From Prorocentrum cordatum (taxonomy: Eukaryota; Sar; Dinophyceae; Prorocentrales; Prorocentraceae), in NCBI GenBank assembly GCA_963575745.1, contig CAUYUJ010019265.1:117501-181500 (forward strand): 64,000 bases of DNA, in the 5' to 3' direction. The notes under the pieces are model-generated. The model was not told the origin of the DNA, did no database searches, and saw only the letters and a list, made by a program, of their open reading frames with translations. The translations under genes and the position numbers were made by a program. Positions 9,501 to 18,720 of the stretch are shown here, one piece after another; position 1 is the first letter of the stretch, and each line of letters opens with the position of its first letter.

Positions 9501-10675
9501 CCCACCGTGGAGGCCAAGACCTTCGTCTTCGTCCAGTTGATGGGCAGCCGCCTGTCCGCCAGCATCTTGACCACGCCGCTGATGAAGCTCGTGATCGTAC
9601 GGCTGAGCGTCGCCGCCGACCCGATGCCGTGGCCTGCTATGTCGTCGATGACGTTGACGACCCTGCCGACGGGCAGCAGCGCCCTGGCCTGGAGCAGGAG
9701 GCCGTGCAGCATGAGCCTGGCCAGCGTCGTCGCGCAGGAGCAGCCCGCGATGATGGTGCCGCTGACCTCAATGGGCTCGCTGATGGCGGCGTCCGCCGAG
9801 GCTCGGCGCGGCCCAGCGTAGACTACGCAGAGGGCCCTGAGCAGGCCGACGCTGAAGCCGCAGCCCTCCGCGGCCTGGCGCAGAAGGTCGTGGTCTATCC
9901 GCTCGTAGAACTTGCTGATGTCGAAGTAGACGGAGGCTGCCTCGAAGCCGAGCTGGCGGGCGAGCGCGAGCCCCAGGTTGTGGAGGTAGGCCGCCCTGTC
10001 ACAGCTGGTGTTCGCGTCCTTGCCCCAGACCTCGGGGAGCGGGTGGTCCGCCTCCCACTTGGCGCAGTAGCGGCGGCGCACCCTGCTCCAGATGCGCATC
10101 CACATGCTCATGAGGCCGATCGGGCGGCGGCCTCCGTCTGGCTTCCCCAGGAAGACGATCACCGTGGTGAAGAGGGCTGTGGGCTGCGGCTGCTGCTCCC
10201 AAGCCGTGAGCACCTCTGCCATCCTCTCGGCGAAGGGCCTGCCCAGGGAGAGGACCAGCCGCGGGTGGAACGCATCCCAGCCCAGAGCGGTCTGCTTCGG
10301 GAACGACTTGGCCGCCTCGAGGATGTCGTCCGCCGTGATCGGGGGCAGCTCCATGGAGCAGATCCAGTTGGCTGGTCTGGTCTTGTGCTGCCCGTCGGCT
10401 CCTTTCCATAGGGCCTTCCACTCTATGAGGATCTGGTCCAGGGCTTGCTGGCCAACAACAGGGAGCGGCAGGCTGTCGGGGCAGTGCGCGATGACCGAGT
10501 CCAGCACCTGGTCGCGGTCCTTTATGACAGCGTGGGCTCCTTTCGCCCCCTTCGCCAAGGCCTGGTTCTGGATAAGGAACCATTGGATAAGGAACCCAGG
10601 GTCTGGAATCCAGTGTAACTCCAATTGTGCTCTGGCCATGAATAGCACCGCCGCCCTCATCAGATAAGAAATCAC
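6500..10675 (-). CDS. Reverse transcriptase / RNase H (non-LTR retroelement ORF)
   Basis: A single uninterrupted 1,391-codon frame. The reverse-transcriptase palm lies at about residues 90-420: motif A is YFDISKF with Asp252, motif B region is GCSCATTLA, and motif C is VIDDI with Asp344-Asp345 in place of the usual Y/FxDD. A Cys/His-rich motif (CLLCGEE...HRHHRC) follows near residue 690. The RNase H domain begins at LVFTDGS with Asp781, followed by the EDYAA, MIDCLG and GNRLADQ motifs that supply the other acidic residues. The C-terminal 400 residues are Ala/Arg/Pro-rich with a CxxC-type patch (CAACWMYC), and the frame ends after reading through the TA microsatellite. No endonuclease domain is visible upstream, where a TATG microsatellite begins, so the element may be 5'-truncated or may lack one. 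Real translation may end before the TA tract. Absence of stops suggests a young copy or a selected gene. Confidence 0.9.
6507..6524. repeat. Target-site duplication (right) of SL retrocopy
   Basis: Partner of 6020-6037. It sits directly against the 5' end of the leader on the minus strand and against the TA microsatellite on the other side. Confidence 0.7.
6526..6582. repeat. TA dinucleotide microsatellite
   Basis: Uninterrupted TA repeat of about 56 bases. The reverse-transcriptase frame reads through it as Tyr-Ile repeats just before its stop, so it probably marks the 3' edge of that element. Confidence 0.97.
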
Positions 10676-10729
10676 CCAGGGTCTGCAGCCTCCTGGGCCA
10701 ATTCCTTAACCAACAACCCCGCCGTGCCT

Positions 10730-11143
10730 GTACGTATATGTATACATGAATATGTATATATGTATATATATACATATATATACACATCTAGAATATGTAT
10801 GCATGCACGTCTGTCTGTCTGTCTGTATGTTTGTATGTGTGCTCGTATGCTTGTATGCTTGTATGCTTGTATGCTTGTATGTGTATGTGTATGTGTGTGT
10901 ATGTGTATGTGTATGTGTATGCGTGTATGTATGTATGTATGCATGTATGTATGTATGCATGCACGCATGCATGTATGTATGTATGTATATATGTATGTAT
11001 GTATGTATGTGAGAATGTATGTATGTATGTATGTATGTATGTATGTACGTATGTATGTATGTATGTATGTATTAATGTATGTATGTATGTATGCATGCAT
11101 GCATGCATGTATGTATGTACGTATGTATGTATGTATGTATGTA

Positions 11144-11192
<49 letters not shown>

Positions 11193-11275
11193 GTGTCTGT
11201 GTATGTGTATGTATGTATGTGTCTGCCTGTCTGCATGCCTGTCTTTCTGTGTGTCTGTACATATATCTATGCTTC
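10730..11275. repeat. TATG microsatellite
   Basis: Long TATG/TGTATG array immediately upstream (minus sense) of the reverse-transcriptase frame, with TGCA and TCTG variants. Same type as 5500-6019. The long frames across it are by-products. Confidence 0.95.
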
Positions 11276-11394
11276 CATCTGCAATGTATATGTTCCTCCA
11301 ACCCCGGGGTGGGTGGGACCTTCCCCCCAAAATTGGACCCCCGGATCCGTGACACTGGGGGCCCACTGGACGCCCCTGCAGGAGGCCCCCAAAG

Positions 11395-12150
11395 CTTTCC
11401 GGAGCCCTTGGGAACCTTTTCTGGGCCTAGGCAACGGGCACAAATCGGTCAGGAGGGCGACCGAACGGCCCCCCGAAGGCCCCAATGGGCCCCAAACACC
11501 CAGCAGACGCCTGAAGATGACCCAAAGACGACTTCCAAAAAGCTTTCGAAACGCAGATCAACATTGATTTTCAATTGTTTTTGTCTGATTTTGGCAATGC
11601 TCTGTTCTTCGGTCTTCCGGGCGTCCGAAGACCCGAAAATCTCCCCAAAACTATCCGAAAGGGCTTCCAGGCAGTCCAAGAGAGCCTCAAGACGACACAA
11701 CAGGGTTCCAAGATGGTCCGTAGAGAGCCCTATGACGGCCCAAGATGGCCCCAGGACGCCCCCCGAAGCATTCCAAATCGTGACCCGGTCGTTCAGGGAC
11801 ACCGCAGTTGAAACCAGGATAGCCCGAGGAATCCCCCAGGGAACTCCAGAAGGCGCCAAGGAGGCCTCCATTAGGCCTCAAGAAGCCCTTAAAAACGTTC
11901 GTGGGGCCCCCGAAAAGGTTCTCTAAGGAAGAGCCCCCGCAAAAAGAACTGAAGAGGATGAGGAAGAATTTGCAGGGTGGGGCGAGAAGGGGAAAGAGGA
12001 AGAGGAAACACGAGGGACAAATAATTAATAGCACAATTACAACGGCGATGTCGGAAACAAAGGAACGACGCATTATCGCTAAATTAACTGTTTTGCCTTC
12101 CTGCCCTTCCGCCTGCATGCCAAACTTCAAGGACCAAAGTGCTGTGTGGG
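11395..12150. repeat. Dispersed repeat family A, copy 2 (uninterrupted)
   Basis: Aligns with 3986-4168 plus 4977-5490. The sequence is rich in CCCGAAG/GGCCCCA motifs with CCAAATCGTGACC near 11776. It has no stable reading frame and no recognisable protein. Confidence 0.75.
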
Positions 12151-12181
12151 GCGTACACATTTGTGTAAACCGCTCTGGGTA

Positions 12182-12341
12182 GAAGGAGGAGGGAGGAGGA
12201 GGACGGAGGATGGAGGAGGATGGAGGAAGTGGAGGAGAAAAGGGGGGAAGGAGTAGGAGGGGGGGTGCCCAAAGCGAGAGGGGGAGGAGGAGGAGGAGGA
12301 GGAGGAGGAGGAGGAGGAGGAGGAGAAGGAGGAGGAGGAGG
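12182..12341. repeat. GGA microsatellite
   Basis: Imperfect GGA/GGAGGATGGA repeats leading into the family B head segment. Confidence 0.9.
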
Positions 12342-12804
12342 ACCAGTGTAAACCTATCAGTCATCAACGATGTTGTAATACAACCTTTCTCTAAACTCCC
12401 TCTTCATAGGCCCCTACACGGGTTCATGTCCACTGAGGGCAACACCTCGTTGGGGGCAACCAAGTGAAAACCATGACGCGTGCCAAAATCATGACTTCAA
12501 CGCCGCGACTTAACCTGATTGTTGCGTCCTGACGACCCCGGATCGTGCCAAACTACCAATATTGGGACTTCAACACGTCGAATCAACGAAACTATTGCGC
12601 CCCGACACTCTGAACTCGCTCCAAAACGCAACTTCTGGTACGTGAACCACGGGCATCAATGACAATCTAAAATATTTGTGCAACGACTGTGCGCGGCGCA
12701 AAGGCGAGAATCGCATTTTGAAAAAGAACCGCCCTCAGTCAGTGAAGCTCTTGCAAATTATCGAACCGAATAAACGCGGCGATGAGGCGATACCAACATT
12801 CAAA
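12342..12804. repeat. Composite repeat family B, copy 1
   Basis: Order of parts: a head starting GGACCAGTGTAAA (12342-12420), diverged direct repeats of a ~70-base unit with GACTTCAAC..CGCGA (about 12490-12640), then one ~80-base unit with GTGCGCGGCGC, CGAGAAxC and CCGCCCTCAGTCAGTGAAGC (12690-12760). The same order is found at 37145-37860 and 48826-49975. It passes directly into family C at about 12805. Confidence 0.75.
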
Positions 12805-13430
12805 ACATTAGCCTGGCGAAGGACCCAATTATCTTCAGTTGTGAGTGCCGCAGTGGTGAATACCGCCTCTGGTGGAGCTGCTTATTAGGGGGGGCACGAA
12901 GCGTGCGACGCGCACGCCGCATTGGAACGTGTGAGTGGTGTGCCGAATCGGGCGCGGGTAGGCCATGTGGACCCTGCCGCTGGGGCCTTCGGTGGAGCTC
13001 CCTATGGGGCCATGAAGCGTGTGAGGGGTGTGCCGAATCGGGCGCGGGTACGCCATGTTGACCCTGCCGCTGAGGCCTTCGGTGGAACTCCCTATGGGGC
13101 CACGAAACGTGTGAAGGGTGCGCCGAATCGGGCGCGGGTACGCCATGTGGACCCTGCCGCTGGGGCCCTCCGTGGCCGTCCCTATGGGGCCATCAAGCGT
13201 GTGAGGGGTGTGCCGCATCGGGTGCGGGTACGCCATGTGGACCCTGTCGTTGGTGGACCCTGGCATTGGGGCCTTCGCGGTGGAGCTCCCTATGTGGCCA
13301 CGAGACGCGTGAGGGGTGCGTTGAACCCCTGCAAGGACGGGAGGAGGGAGACGAGGAGGAGAGGAGGAGGAGAACGCGGGGCGCCGTCTCTTCAAAACGA
13401 GGACCCAACACCACAGGATGGTTGGGTTTG
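12805..13430. repeat. Composite repeat family C, copy 1 (90-base units)
   Basis: A left flank (GCCTGGCGAAGGACCCA at about 12810), then four 90-base units (starting at 12929, 13019, 13109 and 13199) of the form GTGTGAGGGGTGTGCC...GGAGCTCCCTATGGGGCCA, a slightly expanded last unit, a GGA-rich stretch, and a right flank ending CAACACCACAGGATGGTTGGG. Both flanks recur around the much longer array at 26305-28229. Units of 90 bases keep all six frames open, so none of the frames here is taken as a gene. Confidence 0.9.
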
Positions 13431-13454
13431 AAAGAGCGTGTTCTACCGCTGCTG

Positions 13455-13680
13455 GCGGAAAACCGGGGGGGGTCACTACCGGTTCGAACCCCTCCCCCCC
13501 CCCTCTGGAAAACCGGGGGGGGTCACTACCGGTTCGAACCCCTCCCCCCCCCCCAGTTCATCATGAAAAGGGGGGGGGTCACTACCGGTTCGAACCCCCC
13601 CCCCCTCGAACTCGAAAACCGGGGGGGGTCACTACCGGTTCGAACCCCCCCCCCCCCTCGAAAACCGAGGGGGGTGCGGA
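13455..13680. repeat. ~52-base repeats with GGTTCGAACC core and C/G homopolymers
   Basis: Four to five units of GAAAACCGGGGGGGG, TCACTACCGGTTCGAACCCC and poly-C. The core GGTTCGAACC matches the RNA polymerase III B-box/T-arm consensus and is itself palindromic. No tRNA cloverleaf surrounds it. Confidence 0.9.
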
Positions 13681-14275
13681 CAGTGGTGGGGACGGTGGTG
13701 GTGGGGACAGTGGTGAGGGGACAGCGGGACAGTGGTGGGGACAGTGGGACAGTGGTGGGGACGGTAGTGGTGGGGACAATGGTGAGGACAATGGTGGGAA
13801 CAGTGGGGACAGTGGGACAGTGGTGGGGACGGTGGTGGTGGGGACAGTGGTGTGGGGACAGTGGGAATGTGGTGGAAACAGTGGGACAGTGGAGGGTACA
13901 GTGGTGGTGGGGACAGTGGTGAAGGCGGTGGCGAGGACGGCGGTGGGAAAATGGGACAGAGGTACAGTGGGGACAGTGGTGGGGACAGTGGGGACAGTGG
14001 TGGGAACAGTGGGACAGCTCAGTGGGACAGCGGAGGAGTCAGTGGGACAGTGGGGACAGTGGGGATAGTCGTGGAGAAAGTTGGGAGAGTGGAACCGTGG
14101 TGGGAACAGTGGTGGGGACAGTGGGGGACAGTGCGACAGTGGTGGTGGCACTGGTGGGGACAGTAGGGGCGGTGGTGGAACCAGTGGGGACAGTGGTGGT
14201 GAGGACAGTGGCGCTGGGAACAACAGTGGGGGATGTGGTGAGGACGGTGGTAGGGACCGGGAGTCGTTTGCTGGA
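13681..14275. repeat. GGGGACAGTGGTG minisatellite
   Basis: About 590 bases of G-rich 9- to 15-base units around GGGGACAGTGG, almost free of C on the plus strand. It is enclosed by the GGTTCGAACC units on both sides, in opposite orientation. Confidence 0.95.
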
Positions 14276-14289
14276 GGTGAGAGGGGAGG

Positions 14290-14500
14290 TGGGGAGGGGT
14301 TCGAACCGGTACCCCCCCCCTCCGGTTTTCGAGGGGGGGGGGGGGGGGGGTTCGAACCGGTAGTGACCTCCCCGGTTTTCGAGTTCGAGGGGGGGGGGGG
14401 GGGGGGTTAGGGGAGGGGGGGGGGTTTTGCCGGGGGGGGGGGGGGGGGGAGGGTTCCAGCAGGGGGGGGGGATTTTCGGGAGGGGGGGGGGGACCCTCGG
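14290..14500. repeat. Inverted GGTTCGAACC units and G homopolymers
   Basis: Two or more units in the reverse sense of 13455-13680, with GGTTCGAACCGGTAGTGACC followed by CCGGTTTTCGAG and long G runs extending to about 14500. Runs of this kind are prone to sequencing error, so unit counts are unreliable. Confidence 0.88.
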
Positions 14501-14519
14501 GCTCCGGAGGAAAAGGGCG

Positions 14520-15110
14520 GCAATTTTCCATAGTAAAGCGGCGGTGGATCACGCTCTCTCGGAAAAAAGGAACCGCCCGCAATCTGTGAAGCGGTTGCAA
14601 ATGTGTAAACCGAATGTGCGCAACACTAAGGCGACAACCACGTTTTGAAAACGGGCCGTCATCATTCCGTGAAGCTCTTCCAAATACATATGAACTCAAC
14701 GTGCGCGGCGCTAGAACGAGAGCCACGTTTTGAACAGGAGCCGCCCTCAGGAAGCTCTTGAGGCATTGTAGAACACATGTGCCCGGCGCTAATCGGCTAC
14801 GCGCAAGAGTGACCCTGGGTAAGAGTGACCTTTGGTGCGCTGCTTTTTGGGGGCCGCGGGGAGACCAAACCTGGGCGCGCAAGCCGCTGCTACCACTTCG
14901 TTTTCAGCCATCTGGGGACCCATCTGTGCCCGCACCAAAGGTAACTCCGGCGAAAGGTCACTCTTACGTCTATTCGAGCTAAGGCGAGAGCCAGATGTTG
15001 GAAGCGACCCGCCCTCCATCTGTCAAGCCACTGTCAATCTTTAAACTTCTGGGCCATCGATGGCGATGGCAAAGACATCTCAAGCGAGACGCCCGGTCCG
15101 CCCTTCAGAC
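14520..15110. repeat. Composite repeat family B, copy 2 (partial)
   Basis: Diverged ~80-base units with CCGCCC..CxATC.GTGAAGC and GTGCGCGGCGCTA..GAGAGCCACGTTTTGAA (14570-14790 and again 14980-15030), and the family tail (CTTCTGGGCCATCGATGG...CTCAAGCGAGACGCC, 15045-15110). The middle (about 14800-14970) is a different sequence, with GAGTGACCTTTGGTGC matched in reverse by GCACCAAAGGTAAC. Confidence 0.65.
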
Positions 15111-15594
15111 CGGCCTCCAGGAGCGACAGGGAGGAGTCAACCACAAGGCAAAAGAGTGGAGGAGGAGGCGGAGGAGGAGGACAAGGAAGAGAAATGATGA
15201 GGTGGAGGAGGGGGAGGAGGGTGAACAGGCGGTGGGAGACACAGGAGGAGGGGGAGGAGGGGGTAGGAGGGGGAGGAGGAGGGAGGGGAAAGAGGGAGAC
15301 GAGGAACAAACGTGGCCTTCGGACAATTCGCCAGCAGCTAAGCCAAGCTCGCCGATGTGGCACGTTGTGCACACAGAGAAGTGTAACCATTAGCTGCAGC
15401 AGCAGCAAATGAAGATGCGGGAACCGACCACTGGATAGGCTCAACAGTTAGCGTCGGGAAGGCGGGGGTCGGTGGGGGGGAGGCAGATCAGACAGCGAGG
15501 ACGGTCGCGAAGCAGTAGAAGGCGAGGGGCGCCAAGGGGGTGGGCGCGCGAATGGGAAACGGAGAAGGCCTAACTATCGCGGCGCGGGGGCTGC
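15111..15594. other. GGA-rich stretch, no gene
   Basis: 15155-15300 is GGA/GGGGGA microsatellite. The rest, to 15594, shows no recognisable frame or repeat. Confidence 0.5.
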
Positions 15595-15824
15595 TCAACT
15601 CAGAGCGGCCGTCCACGTCAGCACGGGACTCCCGCTTCGAGATCTTCTGAACTTGTTGCGGGCCTTGCTATCTAGTAACTCAGACAAGCTTCGCATGTCC
15701 TTCGCGTTCGAGCCGAAGCAGTGTGGGAAGATCGTCTCATCACGACTATGGGGCTGATCTTCGTCGTGGCGGGGTCGGTCGCCACCGTCAGCCGCAGCAG
15801 CAGGAAGTACATTGCCACCACCAT

Positions 15825-15861
<37 letters not shown>

Positions 15862-17300
15862 CAAAGGACGATTTTCGGCACCATCGGCAGGGTCATGCCG
15901 AGCATGCTCGTGCAGGGGCCGTTCGCCAGCACCATTGGCGTCACCAGGAGCCTCCACCTCGTCGCTGGTCTCGCTGGCAGCATGGTCAAGCACGGCGTCG
16001 TACCACGCATCGAAGCAGCGCTCGGCGGGCTTGTTCAAGAGGAGCTTCCGACGGCGCAACAGGCCGCACACGAAGTCGGACCACTCATCGAAGCAACGTC
16101 CGAGAAGCCCGTTCATGAGGACTTTCCGACGTCGGGCTCCGACGTCGGGCCCAACGCCACCACTCACAGAACTGATGGCGAAGAGAACGCCCGTCGCGAG
16201 CAGCAGTCTGAACGCGAGCATAGTCGCGCAGATGGGCAGTCCGACGTCGTCGAAGCACGACGGCCCGATGCTTGCCAGCCGTACTCCGCGCGGCAACGAG
16301 GTGAACCCAAGCCGTAAGATGTGGTTGAGCATGAGGGGCACCGACAGCGTGGGGTACGTATTCTTCTGGAACGCCACCAGCGAGAAACTCACCAGCGACG
16401 ACGTCACTAGCCAGAAGGCCAGCAGCGGAAGGATCATTACCGTCAGGAGCGCCACCAGCGAAACTATCACTGAGAACGGCGCCACCAACAGGTCCGCCAG
16501 CAGCGTGAGTGAGGTGGACATCGAGAGCGCCACCAGTGAGTCTACCATCGGCGTCGGCGCCACCAGGGGGAGTGCATGCAGCGCGGAGGTCTGTCTCGTC
16601 GTGAGCGCCACCAGCGAACCTATCACCAGCGTCGTCGGCACCAGCGTGAACACCAGCAACGGGAGGAACAAGATCTTCGTGAGCGCCACCGGCGAGACTG
16701 TCACCAGCAACGGCGCCACCATCAGCCAAGGGAGCTCCAGCAGCAGGCGCAGCAAATTTGACATGAAGTGGATGCGGGGGCAGCGAGAAGGGTGCAGGCG
16801 CCCAACCGCAGCGGGGACACGAACACCGGCGAGTGCAGAGGAGCGCCACCAGCGATTTTATCACCGGCGACATCGCCAAAAGCAGGTTGACCACCAGCGG
16901 CGTGGGGATGTTCTTCTCTTCGTGTGGATGTGCAGGTAGTGTTCCAGCAGCTCGGTCAGGCTAACGACTATCAGGCCGAGGGTGAGGTAACGAATCACTA
17001 CCACCACCACCGTGCAGGTAGGCCGCAGCGTCGGGTAGGACACGGGCTTCGGACCGACCAGGGGGACGAAAGTGAAGAGCAGGATGTCGTTCGTCGGACC
17101 GACGAAGAAGCTGGGTGTGCAGCTCATCCCCGGTGTTAGTGAACACGTCTACTCCATCACGGTGCGTAGGGCGGCCTGGACACTGGTGTGTGCCCTCGGA
17201 GCCATGGATGTGACGAAAGAACTCGGCAACCTGGGTCAGCTTCTCACCCTGGCAGTAGCCCACGGGAATTAGCATCGGCGTGTTGCTGAAATCGGAGTTG
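15595..17300 (-). pseudogene. Membrane-repeat protein gene with SFI1-like segment (frameshifted)
   Basis: The 3' part is a 389-codon frame (16764 to 15595). Its N-terminal half is a tandem array of 26-residue (78-base) hydrophobic units of the form SLVALxxxxxLPLLxxxLV, at least four exact-length units, likely membrane-spanning. Then come two segments resembling SFI1/centrin-binding repeats (LLGRCFDEWSDFV and ERCFDAWYDAV), a poly-Ala tract from a CAG repeat (about 15824-15860) and a polar tail. Upstream, in the same strand but shifting frames, lie another unit (PLVVNLLLAMSPVIKSLVAL, about 16845-16905), a hydrophobic helix (VVVVVIRYLTLGLIVVSL, about 16980-17030) and GYCQGEKLTQVAEFF (about 17220-17265). 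Two units near 16855 and 16700 are 155 instead of 156 bases apart, a one-base loss that breaks the frame. This is either a decaying gene or one with sequencing errors. Identity of the protein is unknown. Confidence 0.5.
15822..15860. repeat. CAG trinucleotide repeat
   Basis: About twelve CAG units (plus strand). On the minus strand they read GCT and encode poly-alanine inside the 15595-16764 frame. Confidence 0.95.
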
Positions 17301-17574
17301 GCAGCAGCAGAAGTGGGTAGATGGCCACGGAGCGCGGCTCTCGCACGACGCGACCACATGGCACCCTCAGAACGCGTGTGCGGCAGGGCTCACAACCCAC
17401 GACCCGGTCAGCAAGAGCAGCCACCGCAGGTTGGGTCACGGCCACAAGCGGGCGGCGCGTCGCCAGGCCAGGATGCCTTGGGCGAAATTGCTGTGGTGGC
17501 CATTCCAGCCAAGTTCGAAATTCCGATGAGGGACGGACTTCAGCCAGGCTGCGGAAAGAAGAAGAAGACGAAAG

Positions 17575-17858
17575 GAGGAGGAGGAGGATGAAGGAGAAAG
17601 CGGGAAGGAGGAGGGGGGAGGAATGGGGGGAGGAGGAGGAGGAGGAGGAGGAGGAGGAGGAGGAGGAGGAGGAGGAGGAGGAGGAGGAGGAGGAGGAGGA
17701 GGAGAGGAGGAGGAGGAGGAGGAGGAGGAGGAGGAGGGAGGAGGAGGGAGGAGGGAGGAGGAGGAGGAGGAGGAGGAGGTAGGAGGAGGAGGGTTCTCCA
17801 AGGCATCCCGGAGCCCGCGCCCGCCTCCGTCGCGGCCAGCGACCTCGGGGCGGCGGCG

Positions 17859-17898
<40 letters not shown>

Positions 17899-18022
17899 CA
17901 GAGAGCTCCTCCCCTCCTCCTCCTCCTCCTCCTCCTCCTCCTCCTCCTCCTCCTCCTCCTCCTCCTCCTCCTCCTCCTCCTCCTCCTCCTCTCCTCCTCC
18001 TCCTCCTCCTCCTCCTCCTCCT
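17575..18022. repeat. GGA array, GA tract and CCT array in inverted arrangement
   Basis: A GGA array (17575-17790), a unique piece, a GA dinucleotide run (17861-17897) and a CCT array (17910-18022). GGA and CCT are complementary, so the two arrays could fold into a long hairpin. Confidence 0.95.
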
Positions 18023-18054
18023 AGAGCGGTCACACGGGCCTCCCAACATGCGCG

Positions 18055-18231
18055 AGGAAAAGAAACGGGTCTTACGTGAGGAGACACAGCGACCCTACGC
18101 CGCGGCTTGCACGGGCTGCCATCGCGGCACGCCACATCGGAAACGAGGGCGCTTACGCGCGACCTTGCGCGGGACGCTTACGCGCCAACGTCGGTGAAGA
18201 CGATCTCATTTTTCTACGTCGCTCACATGGG
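18055..18231. repeat. Dispersed repeat family E, copy 1
   Basis: Matches 40595-40769 in the same orientation, with shared ACGGGTCTTACG, GGGCGCTTACGCGCGACC and a common TTTTxCTACGTCGCTCA-type end. About 175 bases, non-coding. Confidence 0.8.
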
Positions 18232-18549
18232 TCCGAGTAGATGGGGTCAAAGGATCGCACCGTATCGCCGATGCATCGTCCATGCATCGGCGAGGCACCT
18301 GCAGTGCGCTGGCGACGTCGGCGTAGAGAAAATCGGGCTCCACGTCGAGCCGCACCGCCGATGCCTCGGCGACGTGGCGCGATTTTCCGACCCCATCTGC
18401 TCGGATCCCATCTGGGAGGCCCAGAAGAGGTCAGGGGAGGGACTCAAACGGGGCGGGGCCTGGGGCCTCCGCCCCGAAGGGAGGCGGTGCCGCGCATGAC
18501 GCTGCCGAGGCCTCCTGCCTGCCCCCCCAGACGTCCAACGCAGTGGAAA

Positions 18550-18720
18550 GATCAAGACGAGGGTTCTTCGTCGATTTCGGCCTCTGAGGGCCCTGGCTGG
18601 GCCACGGGACCGCCAAAGAACGACTCGGGACGGAAAGCCGGCCATGGGGAGAGGGTCGGGACTTCCGGGGGCCCCACATAGGAAAAATCAAGACATCGGA
18701 TCTCTGGGCCCCCCTGCCAC
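18550..18720. repeat. Dispersed repeat family F, copy 1
   Basis: Matches 30960-31125. Shared blocks are TTTCGGCCTCTG.GGGCCCT, AACGACTC.GGA, AAAGCCGG(C/T)CATGGGGA and AGGGTCGGGAC. Non-coding. Confidence 0.8.

Noticed and set aside
13480-14370. tRNA genes suggested by GGTTCGAACC
   Set aside because: No acceptor stem, D-arm or anticodon arm can be drawn around any copy. Homopolymers occupy those positions.
15812-16939. 375-codon plus frame rich in Ser and Thr
   Set aside because: Antisense of the 78-base hydrophobic repeats. The SFI1-like motifs and codon preference favour the minus strand.
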